From Hypomesus transpacificus (lineage: Eukaryota; Chordata; Actinopteri; Osmeriformes; Osmeridae), in assembly GCF_021917145.1 (NCBI RefSeq), contig NW_025813735.1, positions 124,001 to 188,000 of the forward strand: a stretch of DNA of 64,000 nucleotides, written 5' to 3'. Shown here piece by piece: positions 1 to 12,300 of this stretch. The notes under the pieces are model-generated. The model searched no databases and was not told where the DNA came from. It worked only from the letters and a program-made list of their open reading frames with translations. Each line of letters starts with the position of its first letter. The stretch's first letter is position 1. A program made the position numbers and the translations under genes.

Positions 1-170
1 GAATTCTCCGCCCCCTCGTCAAAGCCAGGCAATTGCAATGTTGTTTTCAATAAAAAAAATGTTTGCACGTAGCAATCCGAACCACTTTTCCATGTTGATA
101 AGAGCTTTAAAATGTGAAAAAAGAATGGGACAAAAAGAAATCAAGGGACATTTAGAATAGATAAAAATGT

Positions 171-250
171 GTGATTAATTGATTAATCGCGAGTTAACTA
201 TGACATTAATGCGATTAATCGCAATTAAATATTTTAATCGTTTGACAGCA
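171..250. repeat. Terminus of a dispersed DNA-transposon-like repeat
   Basis: AT-rich block of alternating ATTAATCGC-type words, some inverted, ending in TTGACAGCA. This wording is familiar from non-autonomous hAT-like repeats scattered in fish genomes. Only one end is recognisable and no target-site duplication was found, so the family is tentative. A related block of GCGATTAA-like words lies near 35430-35515. Confidence 0.4.
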
Positions 251-254
251 CTAA

Positions 255-360
255 TTTCTACATCTCTGTCTATCGATATTTCTGTATTTCTATAGCTCTA
301 TGTTTCTGTAATTTCATAACTCTATGTCTGTATCTCTATATGTCTGTATTTCTGTACATC
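255..360. repeat. Low-complexity pyrimidine-rich tandem array
   Basis: Irregular repetition of words like TCTGTATTTCTATA and CTCTATGTCTGTA. No coding potential or transposon ends are seen. The rest of 1-597 shows nothing recognisable beyond this and the repeat at 171-250. A weak TATA-like TACATAAG at 493-500 lies about 100 bases before the first receptor's start codon. Confidence 0.5.
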
Positions 361-597
361 CACAAGTCTTTCATCCTCCCTGACTGAAGGCGTCACATGC
401 TTGATGTTGCTGTCAGGTGTTTGGTGTTCTCCAGAGACCTGGTGCCCCAGCTTCTCCAGCAGTGTCAGGGCTGTCTTCCTGGGCTCAGGGTCTACATAAG
501 GGCTGGGGCTGTGTGGCTGGAGGACCAGCCTGCAGAGAAGAGAGACCAGCAGTGAGAGCAGAGAGGAGCTGGAGACACCAGTCAGCAGAGCGAAGCC

Positions 598-3500
598 ATG
601 CAGAGGCTGGTCCTGTTGGCCCTGCTGTTTGGGCAGGGAGACCCCACGTGCAGGCTGCTGGGGAGGGCTCAGCCCCCAGAGCTGGCCCACGATGGGGACC
701 TCGTCATCGGAGGCATCTTCTCTTTCCGCACAAGGCAAAACGGGGTCGTTGACGGCTACGAGACGATTCCAGACACACGTGAATGCTTAGAGTATGAGCC
801 AGTATTTAGAACACATTTGTATGTTTTTCGGAGGTTAAATTTTTCTAATCAATATTTTCATTCATGTGCAATATGTTCGATCACTACCTATAACTTTTGT
901 ACTACTTAGTTACTGATCCCGTCTTTGCAATAACCTGACTGTTCAGTCATTTCTAAGCTTCAATTTCAGAGAGTTCCAGTTTGCTCAAACCATGATCTTT
1001 GCGATCGAGGAGATCAACAGCGACGCAGACTTCCTGCCAGGTGTCAGGCTTGGATACAAGATCTACAACAACTGTGGTACCATGGACATCCTGAGAGCGG
1101 CCATGGCACTGCTGAGCGGCCAGGAGACCCTCGTCGGTGACAGTAGCTGCAGCGACACGGTCCCCGCCATCCTGGGCCACTCTGGCTCCACGCCCACTAT
1201 AGGATTCGCCCGGCTGGTGGGGAGATTTCAGATACCAGTGGTACGAATCACAGAAATATTACAAAACAGCCGAGACGCATCGCAGTCCTGCTCAGTTTGT
1301 GTTATGTGAATACTGGGGTCTGATATCTGCAGCTTGATGTAGATGCACTGTAGTTTGTAATCTCAAACTAGATCTTGATTGATACTTGCTAACTTTATCT
1401 TCCTTTTTTGTGTTTTATTGAAATGCCCACCTTCTTGAACACAGATCAGCCACTTTGCCACCTGTGAGTGTCTGAGCAACAGGAGAGAGTACCCCTCCTT
1501 CTTCAGGACCATCCCCAGTGACTACTACCAGAGCAGAGCCCTGGCCAAGCTAGTGAAGCACTTCGGCTGGACCTGGGTGGGGGCCGTGTGCAGTGACAAT
1601 GATTACGGTCTCAATGGCATGGCCACCTTCATTCAAGCTGCAGAGGAGGAGGGAGTTTGCTTAGAGTACTCTGAGGCTTTTGAAAGTTCAGGGCCGATTA
1701 ATAAGTTACTCAGGGTAGTTGAGATCATTAAGAAGTCCACTTCCAAGGTTATTGTAGCCTTTGTGACACAAAGGGAGATCAAGGTGCTGGTGCAGGAGCT
1801 GTACAGACAGAATATCTCAGGGCTGCAGTGGATAGGCAGTGATGCCTGGATCACGGACACGTCCCTAATTGACAGGCAGGAACTGGGTATCCTGGTGGGA
1901 TCTGTGGGTTTTGCTGTCAGCACGGCTCACATCCCCGGCCTTGGGGAGCATCTGAAGAAGGTCCATCCCTCCCAGTTCCCCAACAGCATGTTTCTCCGAG
2001 ACTTCTGGGAAACGGTTTTTGACTGCTCTCTGAATGAGAACGTGGAAAGTCATAGAATGCCGTGCAATGGCTCTGAGAGTCTCAGACATGTGAACAACGA
2101 GTTCACGGACGTGTCTGATGTGAGGTTTTCTAATAACGTATACAAGGCTGTGTATGCAGTGGCTCACGCCCTGCACAACCTGCTCTCCTGTGAGCACGGC
2201 CAGGGTCCGTTCACTAACAGGAGCTGTGCTGAACTCACACACATCCAGCCGTGGCAGGTGAGCAGTCACACCAACACACCATGGGCTCAAAACCCACACT
2301 GACAAAATCCCACTTTCTTTTTTTTCTATGTCTTAAAATAATTCTGCCATTCCGCCAATAGGTTCTACATTACTTGCAGACGGTGAATTTCACCACCAAG
2401 GGGGAAAGTGTTTTTTTTGACAGCAATGGAGACTCTCCAGCCAGATATGAGCTTGTCAGTTTGCAGCCAGCCCACAGTGGCACCATGAAAGCTGTGACTA
2501 TCGGTATCTATGATGCTTCCCTGCCCGCGAGTCACCAGTTCATGAGACATAATACCACTGTTGTCTGGGGAGGAGGGGAGACCAAGGTAAACCTGACTTT
2601 CCTTTCAGGGATGAATAAAGTTATGTGTTATCTACTCTAATCTACAACAACAAAAATGTATAAAAGTAAAACTGTAGTATGAATACTAATATAATGAGTT
2701 TCAGTAATACTTATATCTTCATATTTACCGATAGGAAAACATTTCAAACTCTTTATTAGTTTTCTTTCTATATGGCAAAAGCAAATGTCATTAATATCCT
2801 GTAAAGTACCCGTCTGTTCAATGAGATACTATGTTTCTCCTTTGTCTTTGTGTGTCAGGTCCCTGTGTCTGTGTGCAGTGAGAGATGTCCCCCTGGAACT
2901 CGTAAGGCCGTGCAGAAAGGAAAGCCTCTCTGCTGCTACGACTGTCTCCCATGTGCAGAGGGAGAGATCAGCAACCACACAGGTGATACACACTCTCTGA
3001 ACAGCAGAGACTTTAACCACACCATATTTGCTGTAAAAGGTTGTAAGATAAATCAAAATAATCCGTCTTTTTTATATCCCAGGCTTTATGCTATATGACA
3101 CAAATGAAAGAGTTTGTCAGTTCATACTTATTTATTGTGTTTAAATGTGTTGCAGACTCCCTAGACTGTGTGAATTGTGCACATGAATACTGGTCCAACA
3201 GACAGAGAGACGGCTGTGTACCCAAACAAATAGAATTCTTGGCTTATGATGAAACCATGGGAGCAATCCTAGTCTTTTGTTCATTGCTGGGGATCTCTCT
3301 GACTCTGGGAACCATCCTCATCTTCTACTGTAGCAGAGCCACGCCCATCGTCAGGGCCAACAACTCAGAGCTCAGCTTCCTGCTCCTCTTCTCTCTGACT
3401 CTGTGTTTCCTGTGTTCTCTCACCTTCATCGGCCGGCCCTCTGAGTGGTCCTGTATGCTGCGCCACACGGCGTTTGGGATCACCTTTGTCCTCTGCATTT

Positions 3501-4072
3501 CTTGTGTTCTGGGGAAGACTATAGTGGTACTGATGGCCTTCAGGGCTACACTTCCAGGAAGTGATGTCATGAAATGGTTTGGGCCTTTACAGCAGAGACT
3601 CAGTGTCCTGGCTTTCACTCTCATCCAGGTCCTGATCTGTGTGCTGTGGTTAACAATCTCCCCTCCTTTCCCCTTTAAGAACATGGAACACTATAATGAC
3701 AGGATCATTCTAGAATGTGCCTTAGGTTCTGCTGTGGGCTTCTGGGCTGTGCTGGGGTATATAGGACTCCTGGCTCTCTTGTGCTTTGTCCTGGCTTTCC
3801 TGGCCCGAAAGCTGCCTGATAACTTCAATGAAGCCAAGTTCATCACCTTCAGCATGTTGATATTCTGTGCTGTCTGGATCACCTTTATCCCAGCTTATGT
3901 CAGCTCTCCTGGGAAGTTCACTGTAGCTGTGGAGATCTTTGCCATCCTGGCCTCCAGTTTTGCTTTACTTTTCTGTATATTCGGCCCTAAATGTTTCATC
4001 ATATTACTGAGGCCCAATAAAAATACTAAGAAGCATATCATGGGGAAGACCTCCAAAGACATCCAATATTAG
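598..4072 (+). CDS. Receptor A: intact V2R/OlfC chemoreceptor, six exons
   Basis: Family C GPCR of the vomeronasal type-2 (OlfC) group, expected in the plasma membrane of olfactory neurons; the ligand is unknown, probably an amino acid. Exons: 598-791, 970-1240, 1445-2257, 2362-2586, 2859-2982 and 3156-4072, all with GT-AG junctions and consistent phase; 847 residues. A short signal peptide (residues 1 to about 20) is followed by the Venus-flytrap domain (to about 501), with GGIFSF early, the SGST ligand-loop motif in exon 2 and [10 protein letters not shown] opening exon 3. The cysteine-rich NCD3G segment is about 502-542, then seven helices. [18 protein letters not shown] before TM3 and [18 protein letters not shown] at TM6 are family hallmarks. 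No disabling change was seen. The helix exon is almost identical to those of receptors B, D and E, although the flytrap is quite different. Confidence 0.93.
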
Positions 4073-4162
4073 CCATAGTCAATTTGACTCTTGCAAATAA
4101 TAAGTTTGAAATTGTGACTAAGGTACAGCTAACACAACATACACTATTTGCATGTTGCTTTG

Positions 4163-4168
4163 AATAAA
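4163..4168 (+). promoter_or_regulatory. Polyadenylation signal of receptor A
   Basis: AATAAA 91 bases after the stop codon of receptor A, in AT-rich 3' sequence. It is the first canonical signal after the gene, so a short 3' UTR is likely. Confidence 0.55.
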
Positions 4169-4885
4169 AGGATCAGCTAAATGAATCAAATGTAATGTAA
4201 GTGAAACCAAATTCAACTGAACCATTGATATCACATTACATGAGATAAATGTAGTTGTATATATTTGAATAAGTCCTTTAGCAGAGCTGATTATATGCCT
4301 ATATGATTATATAATATTCCTATGAATACAAATCATTTTCAATTGTATGCCTTCATGGCCGTAGAAAAGTAATCTTTGGTTTTATGAATTTGATAAAACC
4401 ATAAAACATGTTTAAAGTTAAAAAGGCCACTCATCCAGACAATGATGTAATGATTGTTGACAATAAAAAAAGTGATTTGTGAGAAGTGGATTGGATGTGA
4501 CTTTCATCATCTAACCATAACATACACCTACAGACACACACACACAGACACACACAGACAGACAGGCAGGTAAATAAGCTAGCTGCCAGTTCAGACAGGT
4601 CGTGTGTGGCGGTGGTGTATCCAGGGACGGAGCTGACACACATGAAGCAACACAACATCCTGCCTCTCAACAACATCAACATCTCAGGCACCCAGCTGGC
4701 ACTACCTGCCTCAGGGCAAAGATGATGAAAATCAAGAGATGGTGTTGCAACAGTGTACAGATAGGATCCAATAGAATCATCTGTTATAACCAGTATGGAA
4801 TTACCCGTTTTTATATTACGTTCAAAAATAGTCAATTTCGCTGGGGTGCACCGGTCAAGTGTATGTAACATGTGGGCTGAGGCCG

Positions 4886-4939
4886 TACTGCAGGGGCCCT
4901 ACTGCAGGGGCCCTACTGCAGGGGCCCAGGTTCAACTCC
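4886..4939 (+). repeat. Triple 14-bp repeat next to a tRNA-like B box
   Basis: TACTGCAGGGGCCC is repeated three times without change (4886-4927). Directly after it comes GGTTCAACTCC (4929-4939), a fair match to the RNA polymerase III B box. The surroundings probably derive from a tRNA-type SINE whose middle was expanded by tandem duplication. Confidence 0.6.
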
Positions 4940-5172
4940 GGTGTGGGGTTTTCCTGGATGTCCTCGTCTCCCGTTCATATCCTGACTGTACCTGACCCAA
5001 CTAAGCAGAAACACTCATACCATTTTTTTAAATATTTTATATTTGATCTGCAACGGGCGAGATTAAAGTGTTAACAGAACTTGGTTCCCACACACCTATT
5101 CCCCTGATGCCCTGTTCCCAGTCTGCAGTCGAGGTTGGCCTTCTCATGACATTTTACTGTCACAAAGATACA

Positions 5173-5335
5173 TACAGCTCAGCACTACAGCTTCAGACTG
5201 CAGATCAAGAGGTTGCAGGGTTAATTCCCTCCCACCCGATATGGTGCTTTTGATCAAGGTGGAGAGCACAGCTCAGTGGTTAGAGCACTTGCCTTAAGAT
5301 CAAGAGGATACTTATTCAATTTCCACCCAGTACCG
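5173..5335 (+). repeat. Two tandem tRNA-derived SINE heads (relics)
   Basis: Two successive tRNA-like blocks. The first has AGCTCAGCACT and then GGTTGCAGGGTTAATTCCC. The second has AGCTCAGTGGTTAGAGCAC, a strong A box, followed by a decayed B box. They are SINE relics, not tRNA genes: no paired acceptor stem is apparent. Confidence 0.55.
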
Positions 5336-6776
5336 AACATGACCAAGTGGTCATGGTGTCGTGTCTTCACCAGACTGCAGACATATGGCCCTTGAAGCAG
5401 CCCAACAAAACTCCAAACATCTCATTAGGACCTTCATCCACCTGAGTGAAGGTGTAGCTCATGCAGTGAATAAGGCTGGTTCTTGCTGTATGGAAACACA
5501 CATGGGGGTTGTCAGTGTGCTTTCATAAGGCGCCTATACAAAGTAATGGGGATAAACAGGGTTTACAGGGAATTGGTAAATGTATCTTATTACGATGTTG
5601 TGGTTGAGATATGATCACTTGTTGTCCTGTGTCTTACAACAGACTGTTCCTTGGCACTTACCACTGTAGAAGCTGTTAAACCCTGTACCCTAGACCTTTA
5701 TGATATCCTGCGTTATCATATGCCCGTCGCTGTGGACAAAAACTAAACAACTAAGAAATAATAATAAAAAGAACAAAACATTATTTTTTATAGCGCTTTT
5801 AAAAGTTGTATCTCAAAGCGTTTACAACATAAGAAATACAAATACAGTGAATATAAAGGACTAGCAAACATGCAATAAGAACAATTATTTTTATATTTTT
5901 TTAATGTTCTCTGCCAGCCACCGTCCTCTCAGCGTCTCTCCTGTGGTCGAGGAGCATGTTGTGGCCTCCTCAGGCTGCAGGGGGAAGAACAAGACGAGGA
6001 CTTGGCCAACCAAAATCTGTTTGGCTGCTGCGGTCATAAAAAGGGGACAGAAGTGAGGACAGAGAGTCAGAGGCTGTTTATCAATCCTAAGAACGCTGAG
6101 AATGCAAGTACATTCTTTTGAAGAATGTTCTGGCAAGCCTCCCTGCGAGAATGGTCTTGCAAGGACGCAAGGACGGAAAATGAATTGAGATGGTTAGGGT
6201 TTTCATGGACTTGCAGCATTATGATAACACTGGCTAACTACAAAAACTAGATAACAAAGCTAAAAAATGGTCCGTCTACCTGTAATTTTACGTTTTCTGT
6301 AGCCCTTGCTAACTTACAGTACCTGTTAACTAGTGTCTGCACTGCACTGAGCTAGGTTATCGACAAGTCGGAGCAAATTTACAAATTAGCCGTTTCATCA
6401 ATAAAATAAGAACATTTTTCAGCGACTGAACTGCCTATTTCTCGTCACATTTTAATTCAGATGCTGATTTACACGTTTAGCTGAAATATTAAAAGTAAAA
6501 AATTACTGTTGTGAGGTTTGTCCGCCTCGCTTGACATCTTGCAATGACTTCTGGGAAATCAGAAGCGTTCTCGCTGGTCAAGTCACCATCCGATGCATCC
6601 TCGATAAAAGGGGCGGATCAGGAACATTTCCGGGTATTTTTGGTGTTCTTGGTGACTTGTGTTCTTTGGATTGGAACCGTACTTGGGCAATAAAAGATGA
6701 CGTCAAACGAGTTCGCAAGAACACAATAACGGAAAAAAACGTGGATTGATAAACAGCCAGAAGCCAGAGTGGAGCC

Positions 6777-8487
6777 ATGACACTGGTGATGCTGGTCCTG
6801 TTGGCCCTGCTGTTTGGGCTGGGAGACCCCGCGTGCAGGCTGCTGGGGAGGCCTCAGCCTCCGGAGTTGGCCCAAGATGGGGACCTCATCATCGGAGGCA
6901 TCTTCACCTTTCGGACGGGGTATGTGGGCTTACCCAAACCCCCGACATGTCTGAAGTAGGTGGTTTGTCCTAAACATGTGTTTTTTGGGGAATCGATATT
7001 TGCCATGTTGTTGCATGCCAGGTCTCAGGTGTGTTCTTTTCCCCCCAACTGACTCATGATGAAAGTTTATGGGTTTTGTCTTTAATATGAATTTCAGAGA
7101 GACACAACCTGCTCTCCTGTGAGCACGGCCAGGGCCCGTTCTCTAACAGGAGCTGTGCTGAACTCACACACATCCAGCCGTGGCAGGTAAGAGAGTTTCT
7201 ACAACAGATCACATTATTGCTAAACTAGCTTCTCGGACTGCACTGTCTGTTAAATGAGACTGTTAAATGAGATACTATGTTTCTCCTTTGTCTTTGTGTG
7301 TCAGGTCCCTGTGTCTGTGTGCAGTGAGAGATGTCCCCCAGGAACTCGTAAGGCCGTGCAGAAAGGAAAGCCTCTCTGCTGCTACGACTGTCTCCCATGT
7401 GCAGAGGGAGAGATCAGCAACCACACAGGTGATACACACTCTCTGGTCCACTACTCTCTGAACTGTAGCAACACCAAACAGCAGAGACTTTAACCACAAA
7501 CAAGCAGACAGGTCATACACAGCATACAATACTAGTATCAACAGTCTTTTCTAACGCTATTTTAATGTTTCTATCCAAACAGACTTAACTGAATGCCTGA
7601 AATGTCCTATTGAATACTGGTCCAAGGTCAGAAGTGACCGATGTGGTTTAAAAGAAATTGAATTCTTGACCTACACAGAAATCATGGGAATTGTTCTCTC
7701 ACTTTTTAGTTTGATTGGGGCTTTTTTAACACTGACCACAGCAGCAATATTCTTCCAGTTCAAAGACACTCCCATCGTCAGGGCCAACAACTCAGAGCTT
7801 CCTGCTCCTCTTCTCCTTGACTCTGTGTTTCCTGTGTTCTCTCACCTTCATCGGCCGGCCCTCTGAGTGGTCCTGTATGCTGCGCCACACGGCGTTTGGG
7901 ATCACCTTTGTCCTCTGCATCTCTTGTGTTCTGGGGAAGACTATAGTGGTGCTGATGGCCTTCAGGGCTACACTTCCAGGAAGTGATGTCATGAAACGGT
8001 TTGGGCCTTTACAGCAGAGACTCAGTGTCCTGGCTTTCACTCTCATCCAGGTCCTGATCTGTGTGCTGTGGTTAACAATCTCCCCTCCTTTCCCCTTTAA
8101 GAACATGGAACACTATAATGACAGGATCATTCTAGAATGTGCCTTAGGTTCTGCTGTGGGCTTCTGGGCTGTGCTGGGGTATATAGGACTCCTGGCTCTC
8201 TTGTGCTTTGTGCTGGCTTTCCTGGCCCGAAAGCTGCCTGATAACTTCAATGAAGCCAAGTTCATCACCTTTAGCATGTTGATATTCTGTGCTGTCTGGA
8301 TCACCTTTATCCCAGCTCTCCTGGGAAGTTCACGGTAGCTGTGGAGATCTTTGCCATCCTGGCCTCCAGTTTTGGTTTACTTTTCTGCAAATTTGCCCCA
8401 AAATGTTTCATTATATTACTGAGGCCCGAGCAGAATAATAAAAAACACATAATGGGTAAGGCAACAAAATATGTTGGCTACAGATGA
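6777..8487 (+). pseudogene. Receptor B: V2R pseudogene, internally deleted
   Basis: Exon 1 (6777 to about 6953) is intact: signal peptide, then GDLIIGGIFTFRTG. The next piece joins an exon-2 acceptor directly to the last 27 codons of exon 3 (about 7097-7186, ending ELTHIQPWQ), so most of exons 2-3 and the intron between them are gone. Exon 4 is absent. Exon 5 (7304-7427) and exon 6 (from about 7582) remain. Exon 6 has a roughly 5-bp loss at SEL (near 7796) and a roughly 8-bp loss after FIPA (near 8316), both shifting frame. The surviving helix sequence is almost identical to receptor A, so the damage is recent or the segment was re-copied by conversion. A functional receptor is not possible. 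Confidence 0.9.
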
Positions 8488-9043
8488 TGTATACGGAAAC
8501 TTAGGAAACAGGAACCATGTCCAACTAATAATTACAACGCCACTGAAGTCATTTTATTGTGTAATAAAAATTTGCTGCATTGTTAACTTAATAAACAATC
8601 TGTTCCTTCTCTTATGTGACTGCATTGTGCACAGTGTCCATCATCCACCGGATAATCCTCACAATCCACTTCCTCATTATAATATAGTTATCAGAAAGGT
8701 CTGCTGGGTAACAGATGCTTTACCAAAGCAGGAAGTCAACAGGTCTTTGTATATCCTAAAATATACAGTTTGATTTTAAATATGTGGATTGGCACAAATA
8801 ATCCATGATACCTTGACAATGTCTATATACTTAGTAGTAATGCAGGTAGTCATTACATGTTTTTTTTTTATGTTATTAATTCAAAAGCAACTTGCATATA
8901 GTTCATTACTTACAGTATATCTTAAAATTATCTTGATTTCCAAATATAAATTAATGATCAATATCAAGCAACATGTGTTGATTGTAAAGCAAAATGAAAC
9001 TTAACTTTGCTTGTGGCCTTTTCTAAGCATGGAAAAGGTATAA
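8488..9043. other. AT-rich spacer after receptor B
   Basis: AT-rich sequence with AATAAA-like words near 8565 and 8588 that could have been 3' processing signals of receptor B. Nothing else recognised. Confidence 0.4.
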
Positions 9044-9136
9044 CCGCACATACACACACTGACCTGCACGAATAAGCACACACACCAGCGCACACACACA
9101 CCAGCACACACATGCACACACACACACACACACAAA
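9044..9136. repeat. CA microsatellite
   Basis: Interrupted (CA)n run with CACACACCAGCACA variants. It lies about 160 bases before the TATA box of relic C. Confidence 0.85.
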
Positions 9137-9298
9137 GAAAGCAACAAGCCGATCGACAACCTCAACAACCGTGACGCTCCGTGACGTCGTTATTTCAACA
9201 GACGTTGTTATTCTCCCCACGTCTCTGAGGCCCTTGGAGGATAGCCCTGTCCAGCCCACCTTGGACAGCCCCCAGCTGGGAGGCACGACCAGGGGTCC

Positions 9299-9305
9299 TA
9301 TAAAA
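9299..9305 (+). promoter_or_regulatory. TATA box of receptor relic C
   Basis: TATAAAA 48 bases before the ATG at 9353, a spacing that fits a short 5' UTR. Receptors E, G, H and J also have a TATA box upstream, at 50-190 bases. The promoter looks better preserved than the gene body. Confidence 0.6.
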
Positions 9306-9352
9306 CCCTGCCACCATCCAGGCTGGAGGCAGTCTTTCAGGGGTGACACTCT

Positions 9353-12300
9353 ATGATGAGACCCTTCACCCTGGTCCTGCTGGCGCTGCTCACCGGGGCA
9401 GTGTCTCAGAGCTGTGGAGGCTGGCTCCCACCGCAGCTCAGCCCAGAGACAGCTGCCTGTCCTGAGGGTGGAGGACACACAAGCGACCCTCCCAGCCGGT
9501 CTCACACCCCCAGCCTCCATCCTTCAGAGAGGCTGGAAGGATCTCAGAGGTGAGTTCTATATCAAATGGTGGTTTATTTTGTTTCTTTGCTTGGCTATGA
9601 ACGTGTGTTCTCTCTGTGTTAACCTGCTTCAGCTTGGTTTACCTGGAGGGCTCCTGGAGTCACGCAAGTGGATGGAATCTGCCAGGGGTTTGTTTCATAA
9701 CCACTGACTTTGTAATTGTTTTAATTATCTCGATGGGGATCTTTAAATTATATTGTTAGGAGTCTAAATGCCTTATGATGGGACAGCTAAAACAGGCAAT
9801 TAAAACGCTTTCAGAGAAACTCCAGAGACTGTGTGGTACTAAATTACTTTTCGATAATGACACCGACAACACTAACATTAATCATTGTTGACATGTTTTC
9901 ATAATGATGATGGTTTTGGCTACAGTAGCTGTGCATAACCTCATAATCAAGACCCACCGTACCCTGCTGTGTTTGACTTGGGTCATCAGGGGAAACAATT
10001 AAGAAAATTACTCCCATCATCCTCTCTCTGTCAGGCGAAGAACTTGTATCCTACCGTACTTCTGCTGCATTCACTTTGAAATTCAGGAATTATTTGATGC
10101 ATCATGATAAGAGATATCTTATATTTTGGATATAGCTAAACTGATGAAATGTCACAGTTGTCTTTCATTGACTATATATTTGATTATTAGTCTTTTACAG
10201 GGATGTACACTGTTGATGATAACTTATATTTATTGTCAAAAATGTCTACATTACTCTTGATGTTATCAACACCCACATTGAAAGTTTGAAACCAAGCAGA
10301 TTGTATGTTATTTTTGCAAATGTGTATTTTCAAAATCACAAAGAATTATATAGGTCAAACAATGTACATGTAGCTGTTTATTGATGTAACAGACACTTTT
10401 CTCCAAAGCGACTTACAAACAGTGCATAACTGTAAGAAATGACGAGTAGAAGTCATATTTGACATCTACTTGTTCTCAGTCTCTCTCCGTCTGCTCTGCA
10501 GATCAGAATCAGCAGCAGTCCTCCTGGTGGTTCTCACTGTGGAGCAGATCAACAGCAGACCCCAGCTTCTTCCAGGAGTGACTCTGGGCTACAGGATCTA
10601 CAAGGGCTGTGGGTCCAACCACCTGATGAGGGCTGGCTTGGAGGCAGTTAACGGGGCTGAGCAGGGCTGTGGCCGAGGCAGCTGTGGAGGCAGCGTGGAG
10701 GCAGTGCTGGAACAGTCCTCGTCTGGACCCTGCGGGGTAGAACTCACACTGCAGGTGATGGAGAAGAAATGAGCACCTCTGTTTGCGCTTGTTTGCATGG
10801 TTAACTCTTTAGGGAATTATCTCAGTAGCCTCTCTCAAGGCAACATTATACTGTTACTTTTTTGTTGTTAAATAGTTTTTTTATTTTAACAGTATTTATT
10901 GAAATCCTAAATCTTCTTTTGTTTTTTGTTTTCTCCCGTTATTTTACCTGCACAGGGAAGCCAGGTACCCCACTGTGCATGTCTGATTAGTCAGTGGGTT
11001 TCCCTGGCAACCACGCTCCTCAGAGCAGATCCCAGAGACTGCGGCCTGGTCCTGGAGCCCACAGACAGCCTGGGTCTCCCACACATCCACCCCAAACTGC
11101 TCTCCCCTCACACCCAGACTCAGAGACAGACTGTTGGACTGGGGACGAAGCGTGGTGCCTCACCAGAGCCCCCCTCCATCATGGTGGAGGGTAAGGTCTG
11201 TGTCCGCTGCTCTGGTTCCCCAGGCCTGGTCTGGAGGTGCTGGAGGGGGGCCTGGGCCTGCAGGTCCCCAGCCCTGCTCTGCCTCCCTCTGCCCTGGGCT
11301 CCGACAGGGCCCTGCCCTTGTGGGCGGGCCTCTGGATCAGTACTGCTGTTGGATACCCCTGCTGGGAGAAAGGAGAGAGGCAACTGGGCTCTGCTTTCAC
11401 CCCGGAAACAAGATGGATTTCAGCCATGCCAGGTACATCTTTGTAGGTTTACTTTTTGTAGACAAGTATAGAAATACCACTCTCCATAATACATATTTTT
11501 TTTTGATTTATGTAAAAGTTTAATAAGAACCTAGTCGTAAATTACTGAACTCTGTTCAGAAGATTGACAGGACTTTAAAGGGGATCCAACACTTCAAATC
11601 AAACCAATTATTTGCATCGTATCATCAACTTCTCTTTATATGTCGTTGAGTGAGTAGACAAGTTATGTATATAACATGTCTAGAGATACATTGCATTTCC
11701 ATTTTTCCTCTGATAGGTGCCCTTGACAGTTTACATCCAGGCACATCCTCTGGAGACAGGTTCACACTGCTGTCATGGTCTCCTAGACACGGATGGACAA
11801 AATCTACGAAATAAAGGTCATTTTTTCCACTCCTCCAAGCAAGAGTAAATATGAATAAGAAACTCATTTGATTAACATAAGACAATCACTCAAATTAAAT
11901 CTTACACATGCACATAAACGCAATAAATGTATATTACACATCGATTACGATTCTAAACCTGCTAATACTAATATACAAATAAACCCTTCCTCCAGATGGC
12001 CATACCTACATCCCACACATCTCCCACAGCAGTGTTGAGAGCAGGATTCCCCAGGCAGTCTCCTACAGCTGGGTGGAGGGAAGGATTCCCCAGGCGGTCT
12101 CCTACAGCTGGGTGGAGGGCTTGCTTCTGGCAGCGCTGTGCTTGGTGGGGGTCTGTGTGACCAAGGCAGCAAACACCCTGCACAGAGACTCTCCTCTCCT
12201 GAGGACCAACACCAGGATCAGCCTCTTCTCCCTGACTCTGTGTTTCCTGTGTTCTCTCACCTTCATCGGCCGGCCCTCTGAGTGGTCCTGTATGTTGCGC

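Larger units (their letters stand above)
4169..6776. other. Intergenic stretch between receptors A and B
   Basis: Holds the SINE relics listed separately, a CA-rich run near 4534-4562, and a TATAGCGCTTTTAAAAG block near 5790 that resembles a reversed LINE/SINE 3' end. Short open frames occur, but none resembles a known protein. No receptor exon was found. Confidence 0.5.
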
